Shown here piece after piece: positions 1 through 5,469 of a stretch of 5,469 nucleotides of DNA. The stretch's first letter is position 1, and each line of letters starts with the position of its first letter. The position numbers were made by a program, and so were the translations under genes. This DNA is from JAATFY01 sp049276515. Lineage in GTDB: Bacteria > Pseudomonadota > Alphaproteobacteria > UBA9219. Location: assembly GCA_049276515.1 (NCBI GenBank), contig JBASWO010000184.1, positions 1 to 5,469 on the forward strand, given 5' to 3'. The notes under the pieces were generated by a model. It saw only the letters and a list, made by a program, of their open reading frames with translations, was not told the origin of the DNA and did no database searches.

Positions 1-34
1 ACCTAATGCATTTCGTCATTATGGATTGATCGGC

Positions 35-1138
35 ATGTATGGCTCGTTAGCAGCACAGAGAGATTTGGCATTTCTTCCCTTAGCGACGGGCATGAGCTTG
101 CTGTCTGCATGGGCCGGCGTAACGAGTGAGGTTCTAGGACGCACCAGACCTATATCATCCCCTTCCCTTGAAGAACCACGTCTCCATCCAAAAAAAGATT
201 TTAATCTTGATCCAAGCATCACAACGAGCGTCACACCTCTTTCGCCTTTTTGTAATCTGCACCACTTACAAAAGGACGCCAATTCCAGCAAAGAAAGCTT
301 TCTGATCGTCAGCCCCAATTCGGGCACGCGCGCGACGATCACGCGTGATCTTGTTACATCCCTACTTCCTGAACATGATGTTCATATTCTTGAGTGGAAA
401 GATCCTCGTTGGCTACCCGCATCCATTCGCTTTGATTTAGATGATTATACGGACAGTGTTAGAGAAGCGATCCGCCAGGTCCCCAAATGTAATCTCGTCG
501 GTATCAGCCAATCCGGTATCCCTGCTGTTGTCGCGACAGCCTTGATGCAAGCCCAAGGTGATGCCGCTTCCCCATCAAACCTCATCATTATGGGCAGTCC
601 CATTAATGCGCATCTCGATACGCATCACGTGAATTGGATGATGCAACAATCTGTACAGGCCGCGCGCTTTGGCTTTACCGCAGATCACTTATTTGCACGT
701 GTCTCAGAAGACTTACCAGGGGCTGGGCGCTTGGTTCTGGCACCTCACATGCAGCAAGGGCTTTATGCGCCAACACATGACATGAAGCCATCTTATGGCG
801 GCGAGCAATATTTACCGGCCGAGCAAATCCGTCATACCCTTCAGCGTATTTTTAAAGCCCCACTTCTTGCCAAAGGCCAATATGAGCATCGTGGCGAGTG
901 TATTGATACGATGGCTATTACATGTGGTGTTATGTCTATCGTTGGCGCCCAAGATCAGATCTGCAGCCCAGCTCAAACAGAAGCTTTGCACAATATAACC
1001 CCTGCTGCTGAGACCCATCTTCGTCACAGAGAAGCCGAGGCAGGCCATTACGGCCTCGTCTATGGCAAAAACGTACCTTCCATTGCGACAGCGATGAAGG
1101 CGTTTGTACGGCGCCCGCAGACAGTGCTGGCCGCCTAA
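35..1138 (+). CDS. Intracellular polyhydroxyalkanoate depolymerase-like alpha/beta hydrolase (PhaZ-type), serine variant
   Basis: Cytoplasmic alpha/beta hydrolase resembling intracellular PHA depolymerases, which cut stored polyester to hydroxyacids. From ATG 35 it has 367 residues, somewhat short for a family of about 400. Visible family landmarks are an N-terminal MYGSLAAQRD (compare M-Y-x-L-x-x-Q-R-D in relatives), SPNSG near residue 93, LLPEHDVHILEWKD near 111-123, RFDLDDY near 132-138, the nucleophile region LVGISQSGIP (Ser158), MGSPIN near 186-191, a candidate catalytic Asp307 in GAQDQ, and His338 in AGHYGLVYG. Relatives usually have C-Q-P at the nucleophile; here it is S-Q-S, so Ser replaces Cys. 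The frame is open to the left edge and also offers TTG at 26. I chose ATG 35 because it matches the usual family N terminus, with only a weak GGA at 23-25 as ribosome site. No signal peptide is seen. No phaC or phasin gene is in view, so the substrate is inferred. Fold and family are fairly sure; polymer specificity is not. Confidence 0.8.
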   Translation: MYGSLAAQRDLAFLPLATGMSLLSAWAGVTSEVLGRTRPISSPSLEEPRLHPKKDFNLDPSITTSVTPLSPFCNLHHLQKDANSSKESFLIVSPNSGTRATITRDLVTSLLPEHDVHILEWKDPRWLPASIRFDLDDYTDSVREAIRQVPKCNLVGISQSGIPAVVATALMQAQGDAASPSNLIIMGSPINAHLDTHHVNWMMQQSVQAARFGFTADHLFARVSEDLPGAGRLVLAPHMQQGLYAPTHDMKPSYGGEQYLPAEQIRHTLQRIFKAPLLAKGQYEHRGECIDTMAITCGVMSIVGAQDQICSPAQTEALHNITPAAETHLRHREAEAGHYGLVYGKNVPSIATAMKAFVRRPQTVLAA

Positions 1139-1153
1139 GAACTCAAAAATGTA

Positions 1154-2935
1154 TTAGTTGCCTGGACGGTAATTGGGAACTTTTTCGGCTTCAGGAACCG
1201 GTGGCACGATTGGATCGATATAATGTGGTGCTGGCACGGTTTGGGGCTGAGGCACTTTAAGAGGATCGGGAACAAGGACAGGTTCTCTGTAAACCTTTTG
1301 AGCGGGAGGTACTTGCTCGGCTGGGAATACGGTTGGCAGATTGGGCTGAGCTCTCTGAGGTTGTGGAACCATCTGTGGTCTTGCAATCTTGCGAGCTTCT
1401 GGAACTCTCGGCACATTATCATTGTATTGCTTTGCAGGCGGTACAGGCGGAACCGTTGGCTTAAAATATTGTCCTGACTCAGCAACTTTAAAAGACTTGG
1501 CCAAAGGCTCGATCTCTAAAGCGCCCGATGGTTTTGGTGCATCAGTTGCTGGAGTTGGAGCTGCTGGTGTTGGAGTAGGTCCAGGCGCAACAGGCTCAGC
1601 TGCAGGCGCTGGTGCCGCAGGTGCAGGCGTTGGTTCTGCTGCAGGTGCTACGGGTTCAGCCGCAGCAGGTGCCGGAGCTGAGGTTGGAGCTGGTGCGGGT
1701 TCAGCCGCAGGAGCTGGAACCGCAGGTGCAGGTTCTGCTGCAGGTGCTGCTGGTGTGAGGGGCTCAGGATTTGCTGTTGCAGGAGCTGAAGGTGCTGCCG
1801 TTCCGGCTGGCGCAGGTTCTGCTGTCGCTGAAGGCGGCGCTGGTATTTCAATGCCTGTAGGCGCTGGAGCTATGGGCGTTTCTGTAGGTGCCAAAGCTGA
1901 AGGCGTTGTTTCTGCAGGTTTGGTTTCTGCAGCTTTAGGCGCGGCTGGCTTTTTCTTCTTCTTAGCTTTTTTCTTTACAGCCTTACCGCCCATACCTTGC
2001 GATACATCAGCGCCATCTTTGGCTTCAAAGCTTGTGCAGCCATTGATGCCTTGGAAATAAGCGCTGAAGGTTCGTGCTGTGGGATCGAAGCTACCAACCA
2101 TAATGGTACTTTCAAATCCCTTGGGACGTTCGAGCCACTTGCCGGGATTGATCAGAATACGGTGCGATTCACGATCATACTGACCAAACACATTGTAACG
2201 GCCACCCGCTATGTATGGATTTTTTGGTGTTGGATAGAAGCGGAATGTGCCTTCAAAATTTTCACCACGCAGATTGGTGATCTTAAGTGTGCCGCCGGTA
2301 TAGCCCTGCGCACAAGTATAACCACCAACCCAATTTCCTACGGGTGAGAACTTATCTGCCGATGCACGCTTCTTTAAAGGGGGTAATTCTTTTTGCAGCA
2401 CATCACGTGGGGGTGCAAAAACTTCCACAGAGGGAGCAAGAAGGCCACTCATACGATTTTGCAAAGGTGCCGATGTTTCGCAGAGAACCATGACGAGACC
2501 GAGCTCGCCGGCTGACCACATCATGATGAAATGTTTATCGGAGCGATCAGCTGTAAAAAGTGTGATGTCGCGTGAAATGGATGTCGGCGCTTGAGCTTCA
2601 ACGCTGTAACCAAGACCACGCATACGATCAACGGTCGTATTAAAAATGGAATTGACGCGCGCTTGCTCGGACTGGTTCATGCGCCAGCCAAAGGATTCCA
2701 TTTTTCCACAACTACGACCTAACTCACTGCTTGCTGTGAGCATGGCCATCTGGAAATTGCGCTGCGTTGGCAATTGTAATGGACGATCATCAAAAGTGAA
2801 ACCAGCGAGCGACGAGCCATTTGCTAATGGCAGATCAGCTGCAAAACTACGCGGCACAAAGAAAATGAGCGCGAAGAGAGCGAAGAGGATGATGGTGTAA
2901 AAGCGAAGCGCTGAGTGGCTGGTGCCGGACGGCAT
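1154..2935 (-). CDS. Exported modular protein with Ala/Pro-rich linker and Val-Pro repeat tail, function unknown
   Basis: 593 residues, not assignable to a named family. Residues 1-32 form a Sec-type signal peptide (hydrophobic core about 12-28, likely cleavage S-F-A|A). Domain 1 (about 35-180) is globular with Cys76 and Cys152. Domain 2 (about 197-305) looks beta-rich, starting near GNWVGGYTCAQGYTGG and containing FRFYPTPKNP and PGKWLERP, with Cys208 and Cys300. These four cysteines are the only ones, so a disulfide per domain is plausible. Residues 318-329 are lysine-rich, about 330-470 are almost entirely Ala, Pro, Glu and Thr, and about 490-593 carry twelve Val-Pro dipeptides. The design (export, folded domains, basic patch, extended linker, repeat tail) suggests a periplasmic or envelope protein in which the Pro-rich part spans or binds cell wall, as in TonB-like linkers; this is inference. 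The start ATG at 2935-2933 follows AAAGG with a 9-nt spacer. It converges on the hydrolase gene and diverges from the gene at 3165. Confidence 0.9.
   Translation of the reverse strand: MPSGTSHSALRFYTIILFALFALIFFVPRSFAADLPLANGSSLAGFTFDDRPLQLPTQRNFQMAMLTASSELGRSCGKMESFGWRMNQSEQARVNSIFNTTVDRMRGLGYSVEAQAPTSISRDITLFTADRSDKHFIMMWSAGELGLVMVLCETSAPLQNRMSGLLAPSVEVFAPPRDVLQKELPPLKKRASADKFSPVGNWVGGYTCAQGYTGGTLKITNLRGENFEGTFRFYPTPKNPYIAGGRYNVFGQYDRESHRILINPGKWLERPKGFESTIMVGSFDPTARTFSAYFQGINGCTSFEAKDGADVSQGMGGKAVKKKAKKKKKPAAPKAAETKPAETTPSALAPTETPIAPAPTGIEIPAPPSATAEPAPAGTAAPSAPATANPEPLTPAAPAAEPAPAVPAPAAEPAPAPTSAPAPAAAEPVAPAAEPTPAPAAPAPAAEPVAPGPTPTPAAPTPATDAPKPSGALEIEPLAKSFKVAESGQYFKPTVPPVPPAKQYNDNVPRVPEARKIARPQMVPQPQRAQPNLPTVFPAEQVPPAQKVYREPVLVPDPLKVPQPQTVPAPHYIDPIVPPVPEAEKVPNYRPGN
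1157..1468 (-). repeat. Val-Pro repeat tail of the exported protein
   Basis: Encodes residues about 490-593. Twelve Val-Pro dipeptides occur, at residues 495, 498, 508, 511, 523, 542, 555, 561, 567, 577, 580 and 586. The best copies fit V-P-x-V-P-x-A-x-K: VPPVPPAK (495), VPRVPEARK (508) and VPPVPEAEK (577), with VPPAQK (542) as a half copy. Unlike the Ala/Pro linker, this part also contains Lys, Arg, Gln, Tyr and Asn, so it may be a binding tail rather than a pure spacer. That role is inferred. Confidence 0.65.
1526..1948 (-). repeat. Degenerate in-frame Ala/Pro-coding repeats (linker of the exported protein)
   Basis: This segment encodes residues about 330-470, built from units such as AEPAPAP and AAEPVAP. 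At DNA level there are exact copies: the plus-strand 18-mer GGTTCTGCTGCAGGTGCT occurs at 1632-1649 and 1731-1748 (99 bp apart), and GGGTTCAGCCGCAG occurs at 1652-1665 and 1697-1710 (45 bp apart). Both offsets are multiples of three, so gain or loss of units would keep the reading frame. The repeats are imperfect and not a clean tandem array. Confidence 0.75.
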
Positions 2936-2944
2936 GTCGTGAAA

Positions 2945-2949
2945 CCTTT
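2945..2949 (-). promoter_or_regulatory. Ribosome binding site of the exported protein gene
   Basis: On the minus strand AAAGG lies 9 nt before the ATG at 2935-2933. It supports this start, which also places the signal peptide at the very N terminus. No convincing minus-strand promoter was found between here and 3164. The best candidate, TTGTTC at 3080-3075 with AATAAA at 3058-3053, is weak. Confidence 0.5.
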
Positions 2950-3112
2950 GCGAATCACATGGTTTGTTGATGGGCAGACTATGCCGGGCTCACGGGATCC
3001 ACGCAAGCATGTCCATCATACGCAGTTGGATTCGCTTGATAATTGCGACTTTTTTATTTCCGTTAAGCCCAGGTGAACAAAGTCTGAAGCCCTATCTTTA
3101 TCATGATTTTAC

Positions 3113-3142
3113 TTGATCGTTTCCCTATCGAACTGTTCTAAT
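3113..3142 (+). promoter_or_regulatory. Possible sigma-70-type promoter for the 3165 gene
   Basis: A -35-like TTGATC (3113-3118) is followed after 18 bp by a -10-like TCTAAT (3137-3142), which matches TATAAT at five of six positions. Transcription would start near 3149-3150 and leave a leader of only about 15 nt before the ATG at 3165. It sits in the 229-bp region between divergent genes, where a promoter is expected. No operator palindrome was recognised. Confidence 0.4.
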
Positions 3143-3152
3143 AGGCCAGTAG

Positions 3153-3160
3153 AAAAGGGG
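3153..3160 (+). promoter_or_regulatory. Ribosome binding site of the 125-residue protein gene
   Basis: The purine run AAAAGGGG ends 4 nt before the ATG at 3165. It is not a perfect Shine-Dalgarno match and the spacing is short, but it is the only purine-rich site near this start and supports the ORF as a real gene. Confidence 0.55.
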
Positions 3161-3164
3161 AATA

Positions 3165-3542
3165 ATGAGCCGTCTCGATCGCATATCTTTCAGTCGTAAT
3201 CTCAAAGGCTATCTAGGCTCGTCCTGGATAAGCCGTAGCCTTTCTGCAAATGGTGTTGGCCGCACCTCTAAGTCCTTGTCTGTGGACCCCATTAATGCCG
3301 TCGATGCCATCTATGAGACTGTATCTGACAGGTACGAATCCCCCGATCATCTTAATGGCTTTCAAAATGTTACCCGTCAGCTTCTTGCCAATGATGTGCT
3401 CACAAGTTTGATCCAGCTGCAAAACGATATGAACAAATTTGATGATGAATTGCAGCCCTATGAGCCCGATCTTCACAGCGCTGAAGCGGCTAAGGCCTAC
3501 CGTACGACGGACGCCAACCTCAGCTCCGCTGCCCGCTTTTAA
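3165..3542 (+). CDS. Unrecognised small protein, 125 residues
   Basis: I do not recognise this protein. It has no cysteine, no signal peptide and no membrane segment, so it is probably cytoplasmic. The first 36 residues are basic and serine-rich (seven Lys/Arg, one acidic residue). Residues about 40-60 and 68-112 look helical, with the fairly amphipathic VTRQLLANDVLTSLIQLQND (69-88), and the second half is acidic. The C terminus is SSAARF. Support for a real gene is its own ribosome site, a possible promoter at 3113-3142, and its fit between a divergent gene and the MAPEG gene 48 bp downstream on the same strand, which may be co-transcribed. It may be a lineage-restricted protein. An overlapping minus-strand frame here has no ribosome site and is rejected. 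Function unknown. Confidence 0.7.
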   Translation: MSRLDRISFSRNLKGYLGSSWISRSLSANGVGRTSKSLSVDPINAVDAIYETVSDRYESPDHLNGFQNVTRQLLANDVLTSLIQLQNDMNKFDDELQPYEPDLHSAEAAKAYRTTDANLSSAARF

Positions 3543-3578
3543 TTCCTGACAAACTGTCTATGCTTTGGGCTTCTGTTT

Positions 3579-3586
3579 TAGGAGGT
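3579..3586 (+). promoter_or_regulatory. Strong Shine-Dalgarno site of the MAPEG gene
   Basis: TAGGAGGT carries the GGAGG core at 3581-3585, 5 nt before the ATG at 3591. It is the best Shine-Dalgarno match in the window. It fixes the start and suggests efficient translation even if the message begins upstream of the preceding gene. Confidence 0.8.
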
Positions 3587-3590
3587 CCTT

Positions 3591-4019
3591 ATGCTTGATC
3601 CATGGAATGTCTTTACCGCCAATTTTGGCACAGTTGGTAAACCTTCAACCGCACTTGTGACGCTCCTCGATTTATTTTTCTACTTCTTGATTACCTGGAA
3701 CGTCGCGCGTGCGCGCATTCAGCATAAAGTCCCTGCTCCGGCCATGGACGGACCTGATGCCTTCTTGCGCATTTTTCGTGTACAAATGAATACGCTTGAA
3801 CAGTTGATGTTGCATTTACCCATTTTATGGATTGCTGCTTTTGCCATGGATGATGTTTTTGCAGCTTCTTTTGGATCTGTCTGGCTGATGGGTCGCATTC
3901 TTTATGCGCGCGGCTATTACCGTAAAGCTAAAAGTCGTATGAAGGGCTTTATTGTGAGCATGGCCATGAATGTCATTTTAGCTTTGGGCGCTTTAGCAGG
4001 AACGCTCGCGTCGTTTTAA
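3591..4019 (+). CDS. MAPEG-family integral membrane protein
   Basis: A 142-residue inner-membrane protein of the MAPEG family (membrane-associated proteins in eicosanoid and glutathione metabolism). Eukaryotic members include microsomal glutathione transferases and leukotriene C4 synthase; most bacterial members have no known substrate. Four membrane segments are visible at about 21-38, 73-88, 92-106 and 119-140. The family signature is clear: RVQMNTLEQ (63-71) at the start of the second helix, then GRILYARGYYRKAKSRMKGF (101-120), matching the typical G-R-x-x-Y-x-x-G-Y and R-x-x-G-F pattern in the loop that binds glutathione in characterised members. The length is normal for the family. It follows the 125-residue gene by 48 bp and converges on holB with only 8 bp between stop codons. 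Family is confident; whether it is a glutathione transferase is not shown by the sequence. Confidence 0.9.
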   Translation: MLDPWNVFTANFGTVGKPSTALVTLLDLFFYFLITWNVARARIQHKVPAPAMDGPDAFLRIFRVQMNTLEQLMLHLPILWIAAFAMDDVFAASFGSVWLMGRILYARGYYRKAKSRMKGFIVSMAMNVILALGALAGTLASF

Positions 4020-4041
4020 GCTGCAGGTTAAGCCACAGCTT
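4018..4041 (+). terminator. Possible weak hairpin between the convergent MAPEG and holB genes
   Basis: AAGCTG (4018-4023) pairs with CAGCTT (4036-4041). An inner GG (4026-4027) can pair with CC (4033-4034), leaving a five-base loop. On the plus strand the stem is followed by the T-rich TAATTTCATTC; on the minus strand there is no T run. It overlaps the end of both genes. At best it is a weak terminator for the MAPEG transcript. Confidence 0.25.
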
Positions 4042-5011
4042 TAATTTCATTCATCACATTGATGAAGGCGAGCTTGCGATCAAGATTGGCATGATCGGCT
4101 GACGCAAAAATACTTTGCACTCTATCCCAGACTTGCAAGGATTGGCCCGCACGAGCATTGCCGCTCAGCGCTTGCTCACGCGCTACGATCCTTACATGTT
4201 CAATCATTAGCGCACGTAAGACATCAAAACTTTCGGCATCCGCCTTGCGGCTGATTTGATCGGTGAGCTTATGAAGGCGAGTGATATCTAATTTCGGCAT
4301 ATCGCTAAGAAGTGCCAACATTTCCTCATAGAGCGGCAGTGTTTCTGTCCGCAAAATTTTAAGGGCAAAGCCAACACTGCCGCCTGAGAGCGTGAGCAGC
4401 CGCTGCATTTCTTCTGGACTTAAATCTGGGCCTGAACGCATCAAGATGATGCGCAGATGTGCATCGTTGAGGGGATTGAGAGAGAGAAGACGACAACGCG
4501 AGCGAATGGTTGGCAATAAGGAACCTGGCGTTGTCACTGTAATCAAAATCAACACACGAGCTGGCGGCTCTTCAAGAATTTTGAGGATGGCATTTTGTCC
4601 ATGGCGATTGAGCGCATGCGCTTCATCAATTACGACAACGCGCCACCCGCCATGGGTTGAGGTTTTGTGTAAAAAATTGGCGACCTTGAGAACATCATCA
4701 ACAACAATGACGTTGCGTAACTCACCTGTTTTTTCATCCATCGCGCGGCGTACAATAAGCATATCAGGATGTGCTTCAGCCGAGACAAGCTTGGCCACAC
4801 GGTGGTTCATATCAAGTTTGCCGAGCTTATTTTCACCGCCCGATAAAACATGATGCGCTATGTGATAGGCAAAAGTGGCTTTACCGATACCTTCAATACC
4901 GGAGATGAGCCAGGCGTGATGCATGCGACTACCCGCAAAAGCATCGCCCACTTGGCGCAAAGCCTCATCATGACCGATGAGATGATCTGTTTGATGAGGC
5001 AAAGCGCTCAT
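4028..5011 (-). CDS. holB: DNA polymerase III delta' subunit (clamp loader)
   Basis: 327 residues, a normal length. HolB is the delta' AAA+ subunit of the clamp loader that places the beta clamp on primed DNA. Visible are an N-terminal LIGHDEALRQ, HHAWLISG then Walker A G-x-x-G-x-G-K-A-T (38-46), HPDMLIV (81-87), IVVDDVLKV (102-110), Walker B VVVIDEAH (125-132), NAILKILEEPP (140-150), and the SRC motif in LPTIRSRCRLL (166-176), which in clamp loaders supplies a trans-acting arginine. The C-terminal helical part (about 180-327) is the collar domain. The four zinc-binding cysteines of E. coli-type delta' are absent; Cys173 is the only cysteine. Zinc-module loss with a retained Walker A is, as I recall, usual in alphaproteobacteria. 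The start codon overlaps the tmk stop, and upstream purines are poor, so translation is probably coupled to tmk. Confidence 0.95.
   Translation of the reverse strand: MSALPHQTDHLIGHDEALRQVGDAFAGSRMHHAWLISGIEGIGKATFAYHIAHHVLSGGENKLGKLDMNHRVAKLVSAEAHPDMLIVRRAMDEKTGELRNVIVVDDVLKVANFLHKTSTHGGWRVVVIDEAHALNRHGQNAILKILEEPPARVLILITVTTPGSLLPTIRSRCRLLSLNPLNDAHLRIILMRSGPDLSPEEMQRLLTLSGGSVGFALKILRTETLPLYEEMLALLSDMPKLDITRLHKLTDQISRKADAESFDVLRALMIEHVRIVAREQALSGNARAGQSLQVWDRVQSIFASADHANLDRKLAFINVMNEIKAVA
5008..5011 (-). promoter_or_regulatory. tmk-holB stop/start overlap (ATGA), translational coupling
   Basis: Read on the minus strand, ATGA at 5011-5008 contains the holB start ATG (5011-5009) and the tmk stop TGA (5010-5008). 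With no good Shine-Dalgarno immediately upstream, ribosomes finishing tmk probably restart at holB. Mechanism inferred from the overlap. Confidence 0.8.
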
Positions 5012-5469
5012 TTTTTAAACCCGAAATGCTGACGCACAGCTTTTTGAATATTACCCGCAACAGCTTCAAGATCGACACCCGCATTAATAACTTTAATGCG
5101 TTTTGAATTTTTCTTGGCTAAAGCCAGAAAGGTTTTGCGTAGCGCTTTATGAAAAGGTGCGGCTTTTAATTGATAACGATCATGCCAGCCACCTCTTGCC
5201 TTCACGCGATCCATGCTGATCTGAACGGGCACATCTAAGAGCAATGTAAGATCTGGCTCAAAATCGCCAGCGATTTGCTTATAGAGAGCTTTCACAACAT
5301 CAGGTCCTGGTCCCTTTTTTGTATTACCCTGATAGGCATAGGACGAGTCGACAAAGCGATCACTGACAACCCAATGACCTTTTTTAAGGGCTGGCCAAAT
5401 CGTGCGTTCAAGATGTTCGCGACGCGCTGCAAAGATCAGAAAAAGCTCAGCTAGAGGATCCCAATAGCC
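5008..5469 (-). CDS. tmk: Thymidylate kinase, partial (N terminus outside the window)
   Basis: Tmk phosphorylates dTMP to dTDP with ATP, the step before dTTP. The frame runs open from the right edge, giving 153 visible residues of an enzyme usually about 205-215 long, so roughly the first 55-60 residues, including the P-loop, lie beyond the window. Numbering from the edge, the fragment shows AELFLIFAARREHLERTIWP (7-26), the signature DRF (37-39) followed by DSSYAYQG (41-48), the strand LTLLLDVP (74-81), and the lid region RVKARGGWHDRYQ (88-100) with several basic residues. A GTG at 5295 is in frame but lies in the middle of the conserved protein, after the DRF signature, so it is not the start. 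It is the upstream partner of holB with a 4-bp overlap, a common pairing in alphaproteobacteria. The lid basic residues fit the E. coli-like class, but this needs the missing P-loop to confirm. Confidence 0.95.
   Translation of the reverse strand, partial: GYWDPLAELFLIFAARREHLERTIWPALKKGHWVVSDRFVDSSYAYQGNTKKGPGPDVVKALYKQIAGDFEPDLTLLLDVPVQISMDRVKARGGWHDRYQLKAAPFHKALRKTFLALAKKNSKRIKVINAGVDLEAVAGNIQKAVRQHFGFKK

Noticed and set aside
812..1048. Minus-strand open frame inside the hydrolase gene.
   Set aside because: It lies opposite conserved hydrolase motifs, including the candidate catalytic Asp and His regions, and has no supporting ribosome site.
1949..1984. A-rich coding stretch in the lysine patch containing AAAAAAG, which could look like a programmed frameshift site.
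   Set aside because: The heptamer is not in the A-AAA-AAG phase needed for -1 slippage. Reading straight through gives a sensible continuous protein, and no downstream structure was evident.
1389..2060. Plus-strand open frame of 223 residues rich in Gly, Ala and Val, opposite the exported protein gene.
   Set aside because: It is the reverse reading of GCN/CCN codons in the Ala/Pro linker, which gives Gly/Ala by default. It lacks a ribosome site and a coherent fold, while the minus-strand frame has a signal peptide and ordered domains.
2952..3033. Two GANTC sites (GAATC 2952-2956 and GATTC 3029-3033) in the divergent intergenic region, possible CcrM methylation control.
   Set aside because: About one site is expected by chance in a region this size, and neither overlaps the promoter-like site at 3113-3142.
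4392..4853. Plus-strand open frame opposite holB.
   Set aside because: Arg/Ser-rich shadow with no ribosome site. The minus strand encodes an unmistakable delta' subunit with Walker A, Walker B and SRC motifs.
5008..5295. A separate 95-residue minus-strand gene starting at GTG 5295.
   Set aside because: The frame continues to the window edge and the upstream residues include the thymidylate kinase DRF and DSSYAYQG signatures, so this is the C-terminal part of tmk.

Overview
The window looks like ordinary chromosomal DNA of an alphaproteobacterium. The evidence is the overlapping tmk-holB pair, a HolB that has a Walker A motif but no zinc-binding cysteines, and an intracellular PHA-depolymerase-type hydrolase. 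Base composition is moderate by eye, with no strand or composition break that suggests a mobile element. I cannot name a genus. I saw no tRNA, rRNA, CRISPR array, insertion sequence or phage gene.

Layout from left to right. (1) A plus-strand hydrolase of the intracellular polyhydroxyalkanoate depolymerase type (about 35-1138), with serine where the family usually has its nucleophilic cysteine. (2) Convergent to it, after a 15-bp gap, a minus-strand exported protein of 593 residues (1154-2935). It has a signal peptide, two cysteine-containing domains, a lysine cluster, a long Ala/Pro linker and a Val-Pro repeat tail. (3) A 229-bp divergent intergenic region (2936-3164). (4) A plus-strand pair: an unrecognised 125-residue protein (3165-3542) and, 48 bp later behind a strong Shine-Dalgarno sequence, a MAPEG-family membrane protein (3591-4019). 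(5) Convergent to this pair after 8 bp, a minus-strand pair: holB, the DNA polymerase III delta' subunit (4028-5011), preceded by tmk, thymidylate kinase. tmk is cut by the right edge (visible 5008-5469), and its stop overlaps the holB start by 4 bp.

tmk and holB form a housekeeping DNA-replication operon: Tmk makes dTDP for dTTP supply and HolB is part of the clamp loader. The other genes are not obviously linked to them. The hydrolase points to storage-polymer or ester turnover, the long exported protein to the cell envelope, and the MAPEG protein to a small membrane enzyme of unknown substrate. I did not find a convincing new multi-gene system. The most unusual items are the modular exported protein and the Cys-to-Ser change in the depolymerase-like hydrolase.
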